From NCBI GenBank assembly GCA_049999765.1, contig JBNGIQ010007582.1, forward strand, positions 1-22,326: DNA of 22,326 bases, written 5' to 3'. The stretch's first letter is position 1. Each line of letters begins with the position of its first letter. Below the pieces are notes generated by a model that saw only the letters and a list, made by a program, of their open reading frames with translations, was not told the DNA's origin and made no database searches. This document shows positions 9,435 to 18,997 of this stretch, in pieces. Both the position numbers and the translations under genes were made by a program. This DNA is from Phaeoceros laevis (lineage: Eukaryota; Anthocerotophyta; Anthocerotopsida; Notothyladales).

Positions 9435-9698
9435 CTACACTATCTGCTGCCCCCCGCCGATGTGATCGCCATCACCGTCCCCAGACTGTTCAAGGATGGT
9501 TCTCCCACCGAAGCGGCCCTGATGTCTTCCGGCAGATACCAATCTGCCATATGCAATAAGCACCGACCCGAATTCATTCATCCCGCCTCCACTCGAGTCT
9601 CCACCTTCACAGCCGCGGAAGATGATGCCCAATACACAAACAATTGTGATCACAAATGACACCAGAATGCCAAACACTGCGAGGGCTGGTAGACCCAT
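9435..9698 (-). CDS. Possible small single-pass membrane protein (87 aa)
   Basis: ATG 9698 sits in a good context (GAAGGATGG). The frame gives one clear hydrophobic helix at residues 3-27 (LPALAVFGILVSFVITIVCV...), then a Gly/Ser-rich stretch (GGDSSGGGMNEFGS) and a polar Gly/Asp-rich tail. No family is recognised. It could instead be the 3' region of the RING gene 340 bp upstream, or one exon of a longer gene. Confidence rests only on the well-formed helix and start context. Confidence 0.4.
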   Translation of the reverse strand: MGLPALAVFGILVSFVITIVCVLGIIFRGCEGGDSSGGGMNEFGSVLIAYGRLVSAGRHQGRFGGRTILEQSGDGDGDHIGGGQQIV

Positions 9699-10040
9699 CC
9701 TTCAGCTCTTCTCCGGCCAGGGTCTTGGATCCAGAGACTAAGAATAAGAGCTCTACAACTCATGGGACGCCTAGCTTGAGTACAAATGTGTGAGATACAC
9801 CACTTTTCTCTGGAAAGGACATTGCCAGATATACACCCGCAACATTGGCCCGTTGGTCACTGTACAGGTGCGGAAGCAAAACCGGTAGCTTCAGCTTGTC
9901 TTTTGAGAGCTCAAGACTGCTTATTAAGATACCAGACAAGACAGTGGATTGGGTGACCATCTCCGCCCTACACCTAGTTCTTATGGAACACGCGAGCCCA
10001 CGGAACTCCAGCCTTCATCTTGCAGGCGATCTCGCTGGTG

Positions 10041-12101
10041 TCAACTGTTCCTGCCAGCTTCCACTTCCGCTCCTAAGGGTGCTTGTGAATCCCTCTCTTC
10101 CCTCTCTTCTGCCGTGTCGGAAGCAGCCTCCTGGGTCTCGCTTGACGCACCAACCTCTTTCTTGCATAGAGGGCAAGAGGCGTTTATCTTCAGCCACTTA
10201 TCAACACATTCCACATGGAAATGATGCGTGCAAGGAAGCTCCCTCAGCTCCACGTCATGCTTGTACTTGCCCAGGCAGATGCAGCATAGCTGCAGAGAGA
10301 AAAAATACACTGGTTAGTGATGTAGATCTGAGATGTCAGCGAACCTGCACCTTCAACACAAAGGCCCGATAGACAACACAAATGGTCCAGTTGCACTCAG
10401 CAAACGTGCAACAACTCACCGCATCCTCTGCAGAGACAACCCGCTCATTGTCCGTACCAAATCCAACAATGCCACCGTCCCCTGTAGCTTCAGTGTCCGA
10501 GTCATTATCCTCCTTGGTCTTGCCGTCCTGACCTGCTCCCTTGGCTTTAAACTTGTAAGTTGGCAATGCGGATATAGCTTCCTCTGATGCTCCTCGTCCC
10601 TGCCTATCCTCCTCCCGAAAGCCCAACAGTGCTATGATGCACGGTAGACAACAACAGATTGTAGCACAGAGGATAAATGGCATTGCATAGCCAATACAAC
10701 TGAAAGTTAAGAAAACGATACACAACCTGTATTAAGAACCGTAGCCACATATTAGTATCTGAATCAAGACGCAGCAAACCTACGTTCCACACAATGAGAG
10801 TCAAGAAGAGGTGAAGCTACGAAGGTCAAGGGCCAAAGCCTGAACAAGCAGCAGAACTCCTGCAGTGCAATAAAGCAGCTGAGTATCATGGGCAACGGCA
10901 GTCTCCTGATTAGCTCCAAACTATAGAACGACATGCATATGCTTATGCACCACACCTAGCTCTACTGCAATGCGCAATCTGCTGCCAAACCACCAGACAG
11001 TCACATCAACAAACACTCAAATAAAAATCACATTTCTGTACAGCCTAATGCAACCTTGGCAACTGGATGACAAAAAAGATCAATGAAATACTCCATTGAA
11101 GATCTAAGAGTACTACCTATACAGATTCGGAGCATTGTTGGCTGACGAACGGCCACCGAAAATCCAAACATTCCCCACCACAAACCAGACAGCAAAAAAA
11201 CAATCAAGAGCAATCTTGAATCTCTCCACAGCAGTTTCAAACCTGTGAACAATCCCACATCAGATTTTCGTTACTTCCAAGGATAAAACTGACATGCCCT
11301 GTAAAAAAAACCATGTGCACAGCCCAGTGTGCACCATATCCCACGACAAATGCACTAGCTGTGAGCATACCCTGAACCAGAACCTTCTGTTCCCCGATGA
11401 TCCATACTTCGAGACCTCGATTCACCTTCAGATTCTTCGTCATGTGCACGAGGCAGTGAAAGGGAGACATAAGGAGAGGGATTACTAGACGGAGAGGAAG
11501 GGCGTGGAGGAGGAGTGGTCGAAGAAGTTGGAAGACTGTCCTGGTCTCTGAGGCGTACGTACCGATGGGTGTACCTCCAGTAAAGTAGAGGAAGTGTAGC
11601 AATGCAGCCTGCTGCATACCCAGCAATCCACACCTTTAAAGGCGCAGAAGGCTTCTCATCTCTGGAGATCGACAGCACAACAATGGAGGCAACAATCTGG
11701 CTCACTGTGATGCACAGTTCAAAAGAGATCCAAGGACCAGAATTCAGAGGGCTTGTCCGCTGCCGTGCATTTCCATAGGCACTGGAGGCCCCATTTGACC
11801 TGGAGGATGAGTTCCCAGACGTAGTTCCTGCTGAAGCTGCTTGATCAGGCCTTGAAGCTGGGTCTCCAGGTAAGCGTCCGTTCAGAACACCTACAGGAAC
11901 TGCAACTGATTCAACATGTGCACCAGAAACTCCACTCAGACTTTGATAGTGCCCACCACTGTGGTCTTGCTCGGAGGCATTTGCTGGCCTGACATTCACA
12001 ACATGATCCGATTCGGAGGTCGAAGAAGAGGCATGGGCCATCAGTAAGGGATAAGTATCAGTGTGCTGAGACTCCGAAAATTCGGCACGCCCAGCAGCCA
12101 T
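10041..12101 (-). CDS. RING-H2 E3 ubiquitin ligase with four membrane helices (At1g12760/At4g11680-type)
   Basis: Four exons join in phase: 12101-11371, 11242-11117, 10726-10420 and 10289-10041 (470 aa). I chose ATG 12101 ([10 protein letters not shown]) because it puts the DTYPLL motif near the N-terminus, as in the family. The N-terminal 120 residues are Ser/Gly-rich and disordered. Membrane helices lie at about 127-146, 156-176, 252-274 ([20 protein letters not shown]) and 287-322 ([17 protein letters not shown] and [14 protein letters not shown]). The RING-H2 is C390-x2-C393-x14-C408-x-H410-x2-H413-x2-C416-x10-C427-x2-C430, with [20 protein letters not shown]. Exon 3 carries the linker [10 protein letters not shown] just before the RING, a family signature. 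The protein should ubiquitinate substrates at a membrane; the Arabidopsis relatives are poorly characterised. The 35-residue acidic tail after the RING is longer than I expect. Exon phases 2, 2 and 0 all agree. Confidence 0.93.
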
Positions 12102-13576
12102 GGACGAGTCGGACAGCACAGGCCTGGGAACTCCCTGGCGGTGCAAAAACTGGATGGGCTATAAATGATGCTTGAACACTTCACCCCAATTTGAGAATGT
12201 TGCTTGGATTATATTTCCCGTGAAATACCCCAAGCTTCAGAAAAGAACTCAGAGATCGAGCACGCACAGGATGTTCCACAGCTGTAGCTTCTCCCCCTTC
12301 GCTGTCTGATATATATCTTCCAGAAACTGCTGCAGGTTATATTTCTGAGAGCATGCACACATCACATGCCTTTGCCCCTGATCCCCAGAAGATTCTTAAC
12401 TGGCCAAGATATAGGGATCCACTGTAAAATCGAATTGCTGCTCTCAAATTTGTATGCCTGTGCCAACCCAGTCCTACCCTTCGTATATCAAGGCTGATAC
12501 TCCGTTCATCCAGTCTGACCCTCCCTTTTGTTATTCGAGTATGACAGGAGCAGAGCCATTCAGCCCATAGGAACGTAACCAGGTCTGCAGTGCCACAGGC
12601 AATACACCTGAAGAAGGATGCCGAAGTTCTAAACAAAAGGTTGTTTTCCCCTTCAAATTACATACTGATTCCACCAATAACTTACAAGACAATCCTGCTT
12701 CGTTTAGTTTCAGATATTCAAGAACCAAGACTGTGGACTATGTGTCCCTACAACACACCAGTAGAACAAAGTTAAGTACCAAAACTGCTGACTGCAACGG
12801 ACATTTGCTATGGAGGATACAAAAATCCACAATCATACGATAGAAAACAAAAGAAAACGTCAATGTCCCTCAGAACCTTCGTGGTCAGGGATCAGGCTCA
12901 AGACGAACAAGCAGGAACACCTCCATATCAAGAGCACGTCTTTTCTACAATGATGTAGCATCGGTGTCCTGGCCTCCAGTAAGGAAACTGGAGCACTTTT
13001 CTTTGGGCACTGCGAGGGCACCTAAGCTTGTGCCCATAGCAACAGCAGTCTGTATAGAGTTTTTGCTCCAAAAGTTTTCTCTCTAGAAGAAAATAATTCA
13101 CGGTTAACTGTTTACTCACAAAGCCACACACACAGTTCACCACAGACTAGGCAGTGAACGGAAAACATGCTCTCCTGCATCTCGGTGAACCAAATTGGAC
13201 AAACAAGATGCCGTGTCCCCTTCTTATGCCAAACAGCAAAACCCTGGGACTCAGCCGAGCTCTTGGATGCTAACACCCCCGTCGTGTCAAAGCCAATTTA
13301 TCGGGTAAGACCTCATTACACATCTCTTCCTGCGAACATTTGGTGCCAACTCCCATTCAACATTCACCTCCCATCAACTGGCCTGCCGTACAGCGGCGGT
13401 CACAAGGTGCACGACATAACCCTAAAGGCTTCCATTCAGGCACTAGGATCCTGTCCCCACAGATGCAGCACGGGAAGCACGCCCACGCCATTTTCACATT
13501 CAACATCTGGTGTAACTCACCCCGCGCTTGAGCTCCTTGACCAAATTCCACAGGAATCTAAGCACGCTCTCGAGGA
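12102..13576. other. Upstream region of the RING gene; no gene recognised
   Basis: The 5' leader of the RING gene, perhaps with a leader intron, should lie in the left part. Minus-strand frames at 12337-12636, 12531-12728 and 12928-13143, and the plus-strand frame at 13167-13847, show no domain. If the CPGCG exon at 13733 belongs to a real gene, its next exons should lie here on the minus strand. A possible small one is at about 13515-13550 (acceptor GTGCTTAG, donor GTGAGT), but I could not extend it. Confidence 0.4.
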
Positions 13577-13732
13577 GAGCATCACTCCCCACGCCTGCCG
13601 GATCTCTGCCAATTGCAAACCCCGTTTAAAAACCTCATCCACCAAACACTCTTCAGGCGGTCACGACCGCCGATTCCAGAAACAAACCCTGACATCTAGC
13701 ACTCCATACCACCACCGTCCTCTCCAAATTAC

Positions 13733-13984
13733 TCCGCAACCAGGGCAAATCTTACCCTTCGACCCTTGTGACACCACTACATTCCCAGCTGCTGCTGCTG
13801 CTCCAATTTGCGAGGCTTTCCCGGCCGTGCTGAGAGGCCGAAACTGATTGGGGGGGCACTTGAGATGCTGCAAGTATCCTACGGCGGAGAAGCTAGCGTG
13901 GCGATGGCAGAGAGGGAGATTGACGGCCCCACACGAGCGAGACAATGTCCAAAGGCGAATTGTGAGAACTTGCAGGAGTCTCAC
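13733..13984 (-). CDS. Possible first exon of an organelle-targeted protein with a CPGCG motif
   Basis: The minus-strand frame reads an Arg/Ser/Leu-rich, acid-poor stretch like a mitochondrial presequence (RLWTLSRSCG, FRPLSTAGKASQ). It continues into a poly-Ala run and SKGKICPGCG, then meets GTAATTT, a possible splice donor at 13732. CPGCG-type zinc motifs occur near the N-terminus of NOA1/YqeH-like GTPases, but no GTPase exon is seen downstream. No in-frame ATG exists in this exon; the frame opens only with GTG. This is either an exon with its start in another exon, or a gene fragment. Confidence 0.3.
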
Positions 13985-14330
13985 CGCAGACCTGAAACTG
14001 GGTTTATTAGTTCGAAACCGGCTTCACACGGTAGACTCGAGACCAGTGAAAGGTCACTGCCTGTTTGGAATACGGATGTAATAAGACTCACGTCTAATAA
14101 GGTTGACGACGTTTGCCTGTCGTGAGACGTTTTACATCCCTCGAAGCGAGAGGAGCCAGCTTTGGGGATCAAATTTGAAGGAGCACCTACGGGTAACCTT
14201 CAAATTTCGGTGACAGCCAGACCAGATCCTCTTGTACATTAGTAGCAAGCTCTTGTGCTGCAGGTCAAGGTCCTAAGCAGCGCATCACTCCCCACGCCTG
14301 TAACTCTTTATGTGATTGAAAACCCCGTTT

Positions 14331-14600
14331 CTATACTTCATTCACCAAATGGTCACGAACGCCCATTCCGCAAACTCCATGCCCAGTCCTCGAGAGACTA
14401 CTCCGATGCCAAATGTTTACCCTCCCACCCTTGGAAGCCAGTACATTCTTAACTGCTGCTGCTGCTGCTTCAATTTGCGAGGCTTTTCCGGCCAGGTGCA
14501 CATCAGGTCGATACCGATTGGGGACACCACATAAATCTTTTGAAGTATCCAACGACCACAATGCTACGTGGGGATGGCGGACAAGGCGATTCACGGCCAC
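14331..14600 (-). pseudogene. Degenerate second copy of the CPGCG exon
   Basis: The frame keeps RPDVHLAGKASQIEAAAAA, parallel to RPLSTAGKASQIGAAAAA in copy 1. It then reads NIWHRSSL where copy 1 has KICPGCGV, so the cysteine motif is lost. The nucleotide likeness extends through both flanks. Confidence 0.5.
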
Positions 14601-14690
14601 ATACGTGACAGAGAATGCACGAGGGGAATTGTGTGAAATTGCAGGAGAGTCTTACTGGGGTTTTACTTCGAAACCGGTAACCGGTTTCTT

Positions 14691-15339
14691 CTTCTTCTTC
14701 AAACGGTGAAGTTTGTGAACATTACAGACTGTAGAATTGGACTTGTTGCATACCCTTCGTACGTTTATCGGATTCCATTGAGGGCTAGCAATCTTATTAC
14801 CATTGCCTCAATGGAACCTGGACTCACTACTCTGGCTAGTGAAATCTCTCATATTTAGTAGCTATCGGCCATCCCTAACTTCTCATCGTCCCTCAATTTC
14901 TTGTGGTTCATGGAATCCACACTTTCAACCGTGGAACACTTGCTAAGCATTTGGGACGGATATGACCAATTGGAGCGTGAAAAAATTAGAAAATCACAAA
15001 GGCGAGAGGAGGTTTTTTTTGTAAAGAGGTGGAGTATGTCTATAATTAAAGGAAGTTACATGGTTCCAAATTTGAGGTTGTTAGGTGCTAGTAGTAGTAG
15101 AAAGGTCATGCTAGCCGACTCCACTGGCTAGTAAAAGGTAGTGTCATTGAGTATTACTCATTTTTTAACACACTACTTGTGATTGTGAGAAGGCGAAGAA
15201 GAAGAAAAGCTTCATAACGTGTTTGTTGGGTCCAAAAGGTCCACACGAAGTCAATTGTAGACGCTGCCCTGCCCTGCATTGGTAAGTTATAAATAAATAC
15301 CCTTCACCTTAGAGCAAAAGAAAGAAGATACAAGTGAAT
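14691..15339. other. No gene; short inverted repeat and microsatellites
   Basis: There is a (TTC)n run at about 14687-14700. A perfect 11-bp inverted repeat TTCCATTGAGG/CCTCAATGGAA lies at 14773-14783 and 14806-14816. A TAGTAGTAG..CATGCTA.CCGACTCCAC segment at about 15091-15126 is one dispersed copy of the repeat family found in number at 17.2-18.5 kb. Confidence 0.6.
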
Positions 15340-15760
15340 TCAAATGCACTTGCGACATACATACGGACAATTATGTCATTGACAAGAAGACTATGCATGT
15401 CTCTAAGATTAATAGATGTCGATATACAAATAGTTTTTGGTGTCAAAACATATGGACATGTATGCAAAATGGACATGTATGCAAACATATGGACATGTAT
15501 GCAAAATGTGGTGAGCTAGAAGAGGCGCGCCAGATTTATGCAAAATGTGGTGAGCTGGAAGAGGCGCGCCAGATTTTTGACAGCATGATCACAGGGAGTG
15601 TGGTGACAAAGACAATCCTGATTGCTGGATGCGGGTAGGTGGACCGATGTAGACAGGATTGAAACACAGAGAAGGGCAGCAGGAGCTAACAACAAACCTA
15701 CACTGACGAGCATTGAGCTCCCGACCTGCTCGGGTTTGGTAAGTGGCTCTAGAGTCCTTG
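15340..15760 (+). pseudogene. PPR relic: S motif fused to an E motif, with a 13-codon internal duplication
   Basis: The frame at 15393-15638 reads MYAKCGELEEARQIYAKCGE and then ends ARQIFDSM..LIAGCG*. It is close to MYAKCGELKDARQIFDSM in the gene at 1.9 kb. The unit YAKCGELEEARQI is duplicated exactly in frame (39-bp period, 15498-15575). Just upstream ATGGACATGTATGCAAA occurs three times (15452, 15469, 15489). One frame over, from about 15632, GRWTDVDRIETQRRAAGA and then SIEL match the E motif that normally follows the last PPR repeat. All repeats between the S motif and the E motif are missing, so this is an internally deleted gene remnant. Confidence 0.72.
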
Positions 15761-15871
15761 TCAAGTCGCAACAAGTTATTTATTTAGGTTTCGATTTCTT
15801 TTATGTTGCCTTGTCTGGACTTGAGATACTGACCATACACTAACAAGAGAATCCAATCTTCAATCAATCTT

Positions 15872-15971
15872 NNNNNNNNNNNNNNNNNNNNNNNNNNNNN
15901 NNNNNNNNNNNNNNNNNNNNNNNNNNNNNNNNNNNNNNNNNNNNNNNNNNNNNNNNNNNNNNNNNNNNNNN
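15872..15971. other. Assembly gap (100 N)
   Basis: A run of exactly 100 N just downstream of the PPR relic. The adjacent flanks do not duplicate each other, apart from a 15-mer noted as a finding. Confidence 0.99.
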
Positions 15972-17200
15972 AGCTAACTATGTACAGTGTGCTTGCCCGC
16001 ATGGAGTTCTTGCACACAATTTGTTGGGATTTCCAAGTTCAACTTTTATTTCAGATTGGATTCTAGCTTGTTTGGAGGACCTGCTCGGGTTTCTCACAGA
16101 GGTGGTGGGCAAGAATACCTACAAAGGTTTACAAAGCAAACGATGATGATCGCCAGTGAAGCCCTGTAGAGGGAGCAAGAGGCACAACAGTGGAGCAACA
16201 TTCAAGACAAGATTTATTGATAATGTGAGTGATTCCACCAAGAACTATTCCAGCAACTATAGGGCGAGTGCATTCATGGGTGCCCAACTTATATAGTGCA
16301 ACATATGACTAGGGAAAGGTTAGAAGCACTACAGATGGAGCAAGGACCACAAGACAGATAGATGAGATATCAGGTTACCAATACATTAGCTAGATACCGA
16401 CACGAGTGCCCGCACTAGGAGCATGGAGCAGTGTGGCTCCCTCCCTTGCATAGGCCACCCACCCACCCAGTGCTTTGGCGTCAGCCGAGTGCTAGGGAAG
16501 GGCGGTGCCCCTCCCTGCAAGGTATAGACGACCAATCCATCTAGTGTGTCACCAATGTGTCGGCGTGCTCGATCCCATGTGGAGTCGGTTAGCATGACCT
16601 CCCCTACTACTATTACTACTAGATGGCCATTTACGAAGAACATTATCCTTTAATTGATTGGCTGATTTAGCATATCTTAGTAATTGTTGTCGGTTACCAA
16701 CTGGGCAATTATTACCGTGTTGGCAAGGCTGTCGTGTGTCAGAGAGGCTAGGTTAAGAAAATGCTAGTATTCAGAGCTCAACAACGGTGAGTTAGTTATT
16801 GCCTCGTGCCCTGTAACCGAACTTTGCTGCACAACAATTTTAGAGACTAGCGCAAGTGGTGGTGAGAGAGGGGGTGGAGCCTTTTTTTGGAACTACTTAG
16901 TATAAATCCTATTACATGAAAAATGTGGTGAGAGAGGGGTAGAGCTGTGCTACATACTGGCAAAAGAGAGGAGTAAGAAGGGCCTCATCTTGATGAATGG
17001 TGCTCATGAAAAGTAGGTTGTTTTAATGCAGGAGCAGGGATTGAGAGAGAGCCAAAACAACTCTAGAACATACATTTGAAATAGCATGGATGCATTTTAT
17101 AGAGCTCTATGACAATATTGTTTGTAAATTGTAAGTTATGACATGTCCCAGATTTAAATAAGTAATTTAAATAAGTAATTTATAGTAGTACTTGTAGCCG
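15972..17200. other. No gene recognised; contains an inverted copy of the dispersed repeat
   Basis: There are only short frames. About 16562-16622 carries, on the minus strand, TAGTAGTAGGGGAGGTCATG then CTAACCGACTCC and GGGATCGAGCACGCC. This is the same family as the 17.2-18.5 kb repeats, in opposite orientation. Confidence 0.55.
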
Positions 17201-17670
17201 AGTAGCAGCACTAGTAGTAGTAATGGTCGTGCTATACGGACTCCATATTGGGATTGAATACAACATCCTATTCTAGTAGTAATGGTCGTGCTATACGGAC
17301 TCCATATTGGGATTGAATACAACATCCTATTCGCACCGCACTAGTAAAAGATGGTTGTCTCAATACTACATTTTTCTCCCCTTTTGTAACACCGAAATGT
17401 AGCATAGAAGTAATGGCCGTATAAAAGTGATGTAGTAATAGTGGCCGTGCTATGGAGACTCCATATTGGGATCGAATACAACATCGTAGTAGTAGTAAAG
17501 GGCCGCGCTGTACCAACTCCACAGGGGAATTGAGCTATGCAATGGCCGTGCTATGCAGACTCCAAATTGGGATCTATGGAGACTCCAGATTGGGATCGAA
17601 TACAACATCGTAGTAGTAGTAAAGGGACGAGCTATACCAACTCCACAAGGGAATTGAGCACGCCATCATG

Positions 17671-17680
17671 NNNNNNNNNN
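17671..17680. other. Assembly gap (10 N) between identical 47-bp flanks
   Basis: The 47 bases before the gap (17624-17670) are identical to the 47 after it (17681-17727). This looks like two overlapping contig ends left unmerged. Confidence 0.95.
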
Positions 17681-17981
17681 GGGACGAGCTATACCAACTC
17701 CACAAGGGAATTGAGCACGCCATCATGTAGACTCCGTAGGAAAAAGGACCGCGCTATGCCAATTCCACAAGGGAATTGAGCACGCCACCATGTAGACTCC
17801 TCAAAACTTACACACACACACTTCATATTGTGATCAAATATTGTAGTAGTAGTAGTAAAGGGCTGCGCTATACCAACTCCACAAGGGAATTGAGCACGCC
17901 ACCATGTTTGTGACAATTTGTGACAAGGGAATTGAGCACGCCACCGAGCTACCTAGCTAGCCAGCTATGGTGGTTAAGCCC

Positions 17982-17991
17982 NNNNNNNNNN
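17982..17991. other. Assembly gap (10 N) between identical 47-bp flanks
   Basis: 17935-17981 is identical to 17992-18038, again exactly 47 bases, as at the previous 10-N gap. Confidence 0.95.
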
Positions 17992-18304
17992 AGCACGCCA
18001 CCGAGCTACCTAGCTAGCCAGCTATGGTGGTTAAGCCCAATCTATGGTGGTGCCATGTTTGTGTCAAGGGAATTGAGCACGCCACCATGTTTGTGACAAG
18101 GGAATTGAGCACGTCACCATGTCACGCCACCATGTTTGTGACAAGGAAATTGAGCACGTCACCATGTTTGTGACTCGCCTGGTAGCGAGCTACCTAGCTA
18201 GTCAGCTATGGTGGTTTAACTTAAGCCATGTTAGTTTGTTAGATATGTAGTTCTTCGGGTTGATTTCGGGACGTTTGATTTCGGGACCAATTGATAGAGC
18301 ACAC

Positions 18305-18385
18305 TGCCGTGAGTGGGTATTAAACCCCGGCCATCCCTTTGGGGGGCGGGGTTCTTTACCACTTGGATATCCCTTTGGGGACGTT
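18305..18385 (-). repeat. tRNA-like segment, possible SINE head
   Basis: On the minus strand, TATCCAAGTGG resembles a Pol III A box (TRGCNNAGYGG). About 30-40 nt on, GGGGTTTAATACCC resembles a B box (GGTTCGANNCC) with symmetric G/C flanks. The spacing fits a tRNA or a tRNA-derived SINE head. I could not fold a complete cloverleaf, so it is not called a functional tRNA. Confidence 0.4.
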
Positions 18386-18545
18386 GTATTTGCACCGCTG
18401 CGGCACGAGAAAGAGATGGTAGTAGTAATGGCCGTGCTATGCAGACTCCATATTGGGATTGAATACAACATCGTAATAGCACCGCACTAGTAAGAGATGG
18501 TTGTCTCACTACTACATTTTCTCCCCTCTTGTAATGTAGAAAAAT

Positions 18546-18997
18546 AACGTAGTGGCATCTTATGTTACAGGTTGTAATGCAAATTGTCCCGGGTGTTGGC
18601 GTTATTACCGCGTTACTAGAGTTGCGTGACCAGACAAAGAGTAACGTGCTCCCCCTCCACAGGTTTCCCCTGCCAAGGTTGGTAAGGCTCCTACCTAGCA
18701 TAGATCTATGCTAGGCAGCCAGGTAGCCATATCAACCTTATTTCTAGCATTTTTAGTATCAAATTGCAGCCAAGGCAATGAAGTTGAAAAATCTATCAAT
18801 CAATTCACTCACTTATTCCACCTCACATCTCTATAGATATGGACTATAGAGGATCTTCATTAACAAAATACATGAAAGTTCCTATAATTGTTATTGACTC
18901 CGGGGGAAGCACATTGGCAATTATACTTCGTACACTCTCTTATGAAATCTAAGATTGTAAATTTTATCTTGTATAGGATATTATTAACCAAAACCGT
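18546..18997. other. No gene; transition to AT-rich DNA
   Basis: Base composition becomes visibly AT-rich from about 18.75 kb onward, and no motif-bearing frame is seen. Confidence 0.5.

Larger units (their letters stand above)
13577..14690. repeat. Tandem duplication of about 0.4 kb (two diverged copies)
   Basis: Copy 1 (about 13577-14030) and copy 2 (about 14279-14690) share ordered blocks: GCATCACTCCCCACGCCTG, a block before AACCCCGTTT, a (CTG)n/(GCT)n run, CAATTTGCGAGGCTTT, CGGCCG/CGGCCA, GAAACTGATTGGGG against CGATACCGATTGGGG, and TCGAAACCGG at the far end. Both copies keep the same non-coding flanks, so this is a genomic duplication and not retrotransposition. The spacer at 14030-14278 is unique. 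Confidence 0.75.
17209..18545. repeat. Nested tandem/direct repeat array
   Basis: Unit A (TAGTAGTAATGGTCGTGCTA through CCATATTGGGAT and GAATACAACATC) occurs twice in perfect 59-bp tandem at 17215-17332, and again with variation near 17440, 17540 (partial), 17570 and 18420. Unit B (AGCTATACCAACTCCACAAG, GGAATTGAGCACGCC, CATG) occurs near 17505, 17630, 17690, 17755 and 17870. Unit C (CACCATGTTTGTGACAAGGG and AATTGAGCACG) repeats through 17900-18170. Unit A plus GCACCGCACTAGTAA and a TTGTCTCA..CTACATTTT tail is present at both edges (about 17274-17400 and 18418-18545) as a direct repeat of about 125 bp. No transposase or reverse transcriptase is encoded. Confidence 0.8.

Noticed and set aside
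9760-9960. 66-codon minus-strand frame
   Set aside because: It has an ATG but no motif or helix, and it lies in the likely 3' region of the RING gene.
13167-13847. 226-codon plus-strand frame
   Set aside because: Pro/Ser/Thr/His-rich without motifs; it overlaps the duplicated block, where the minus strand looks more coding-like.
13515-13984. NOA1/YqeH-type GTPase gene
   Set aside because: Only the CPGCG motif and a presequence-like N-terminus agree. No GTP-binding motifs were found in any downstream exon, so the family is not named in the annotation.
17209-18180. CRISPR array
   Set aside because: The repeats are contiguous or irregular with no uniform unique spacers, and the genome is a plant's.
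18305-18385. Functional tRNA gene
   Set aside because: A- and B-box-like sequences are present, but I could not form a cloverleaf with an acceptor stem.
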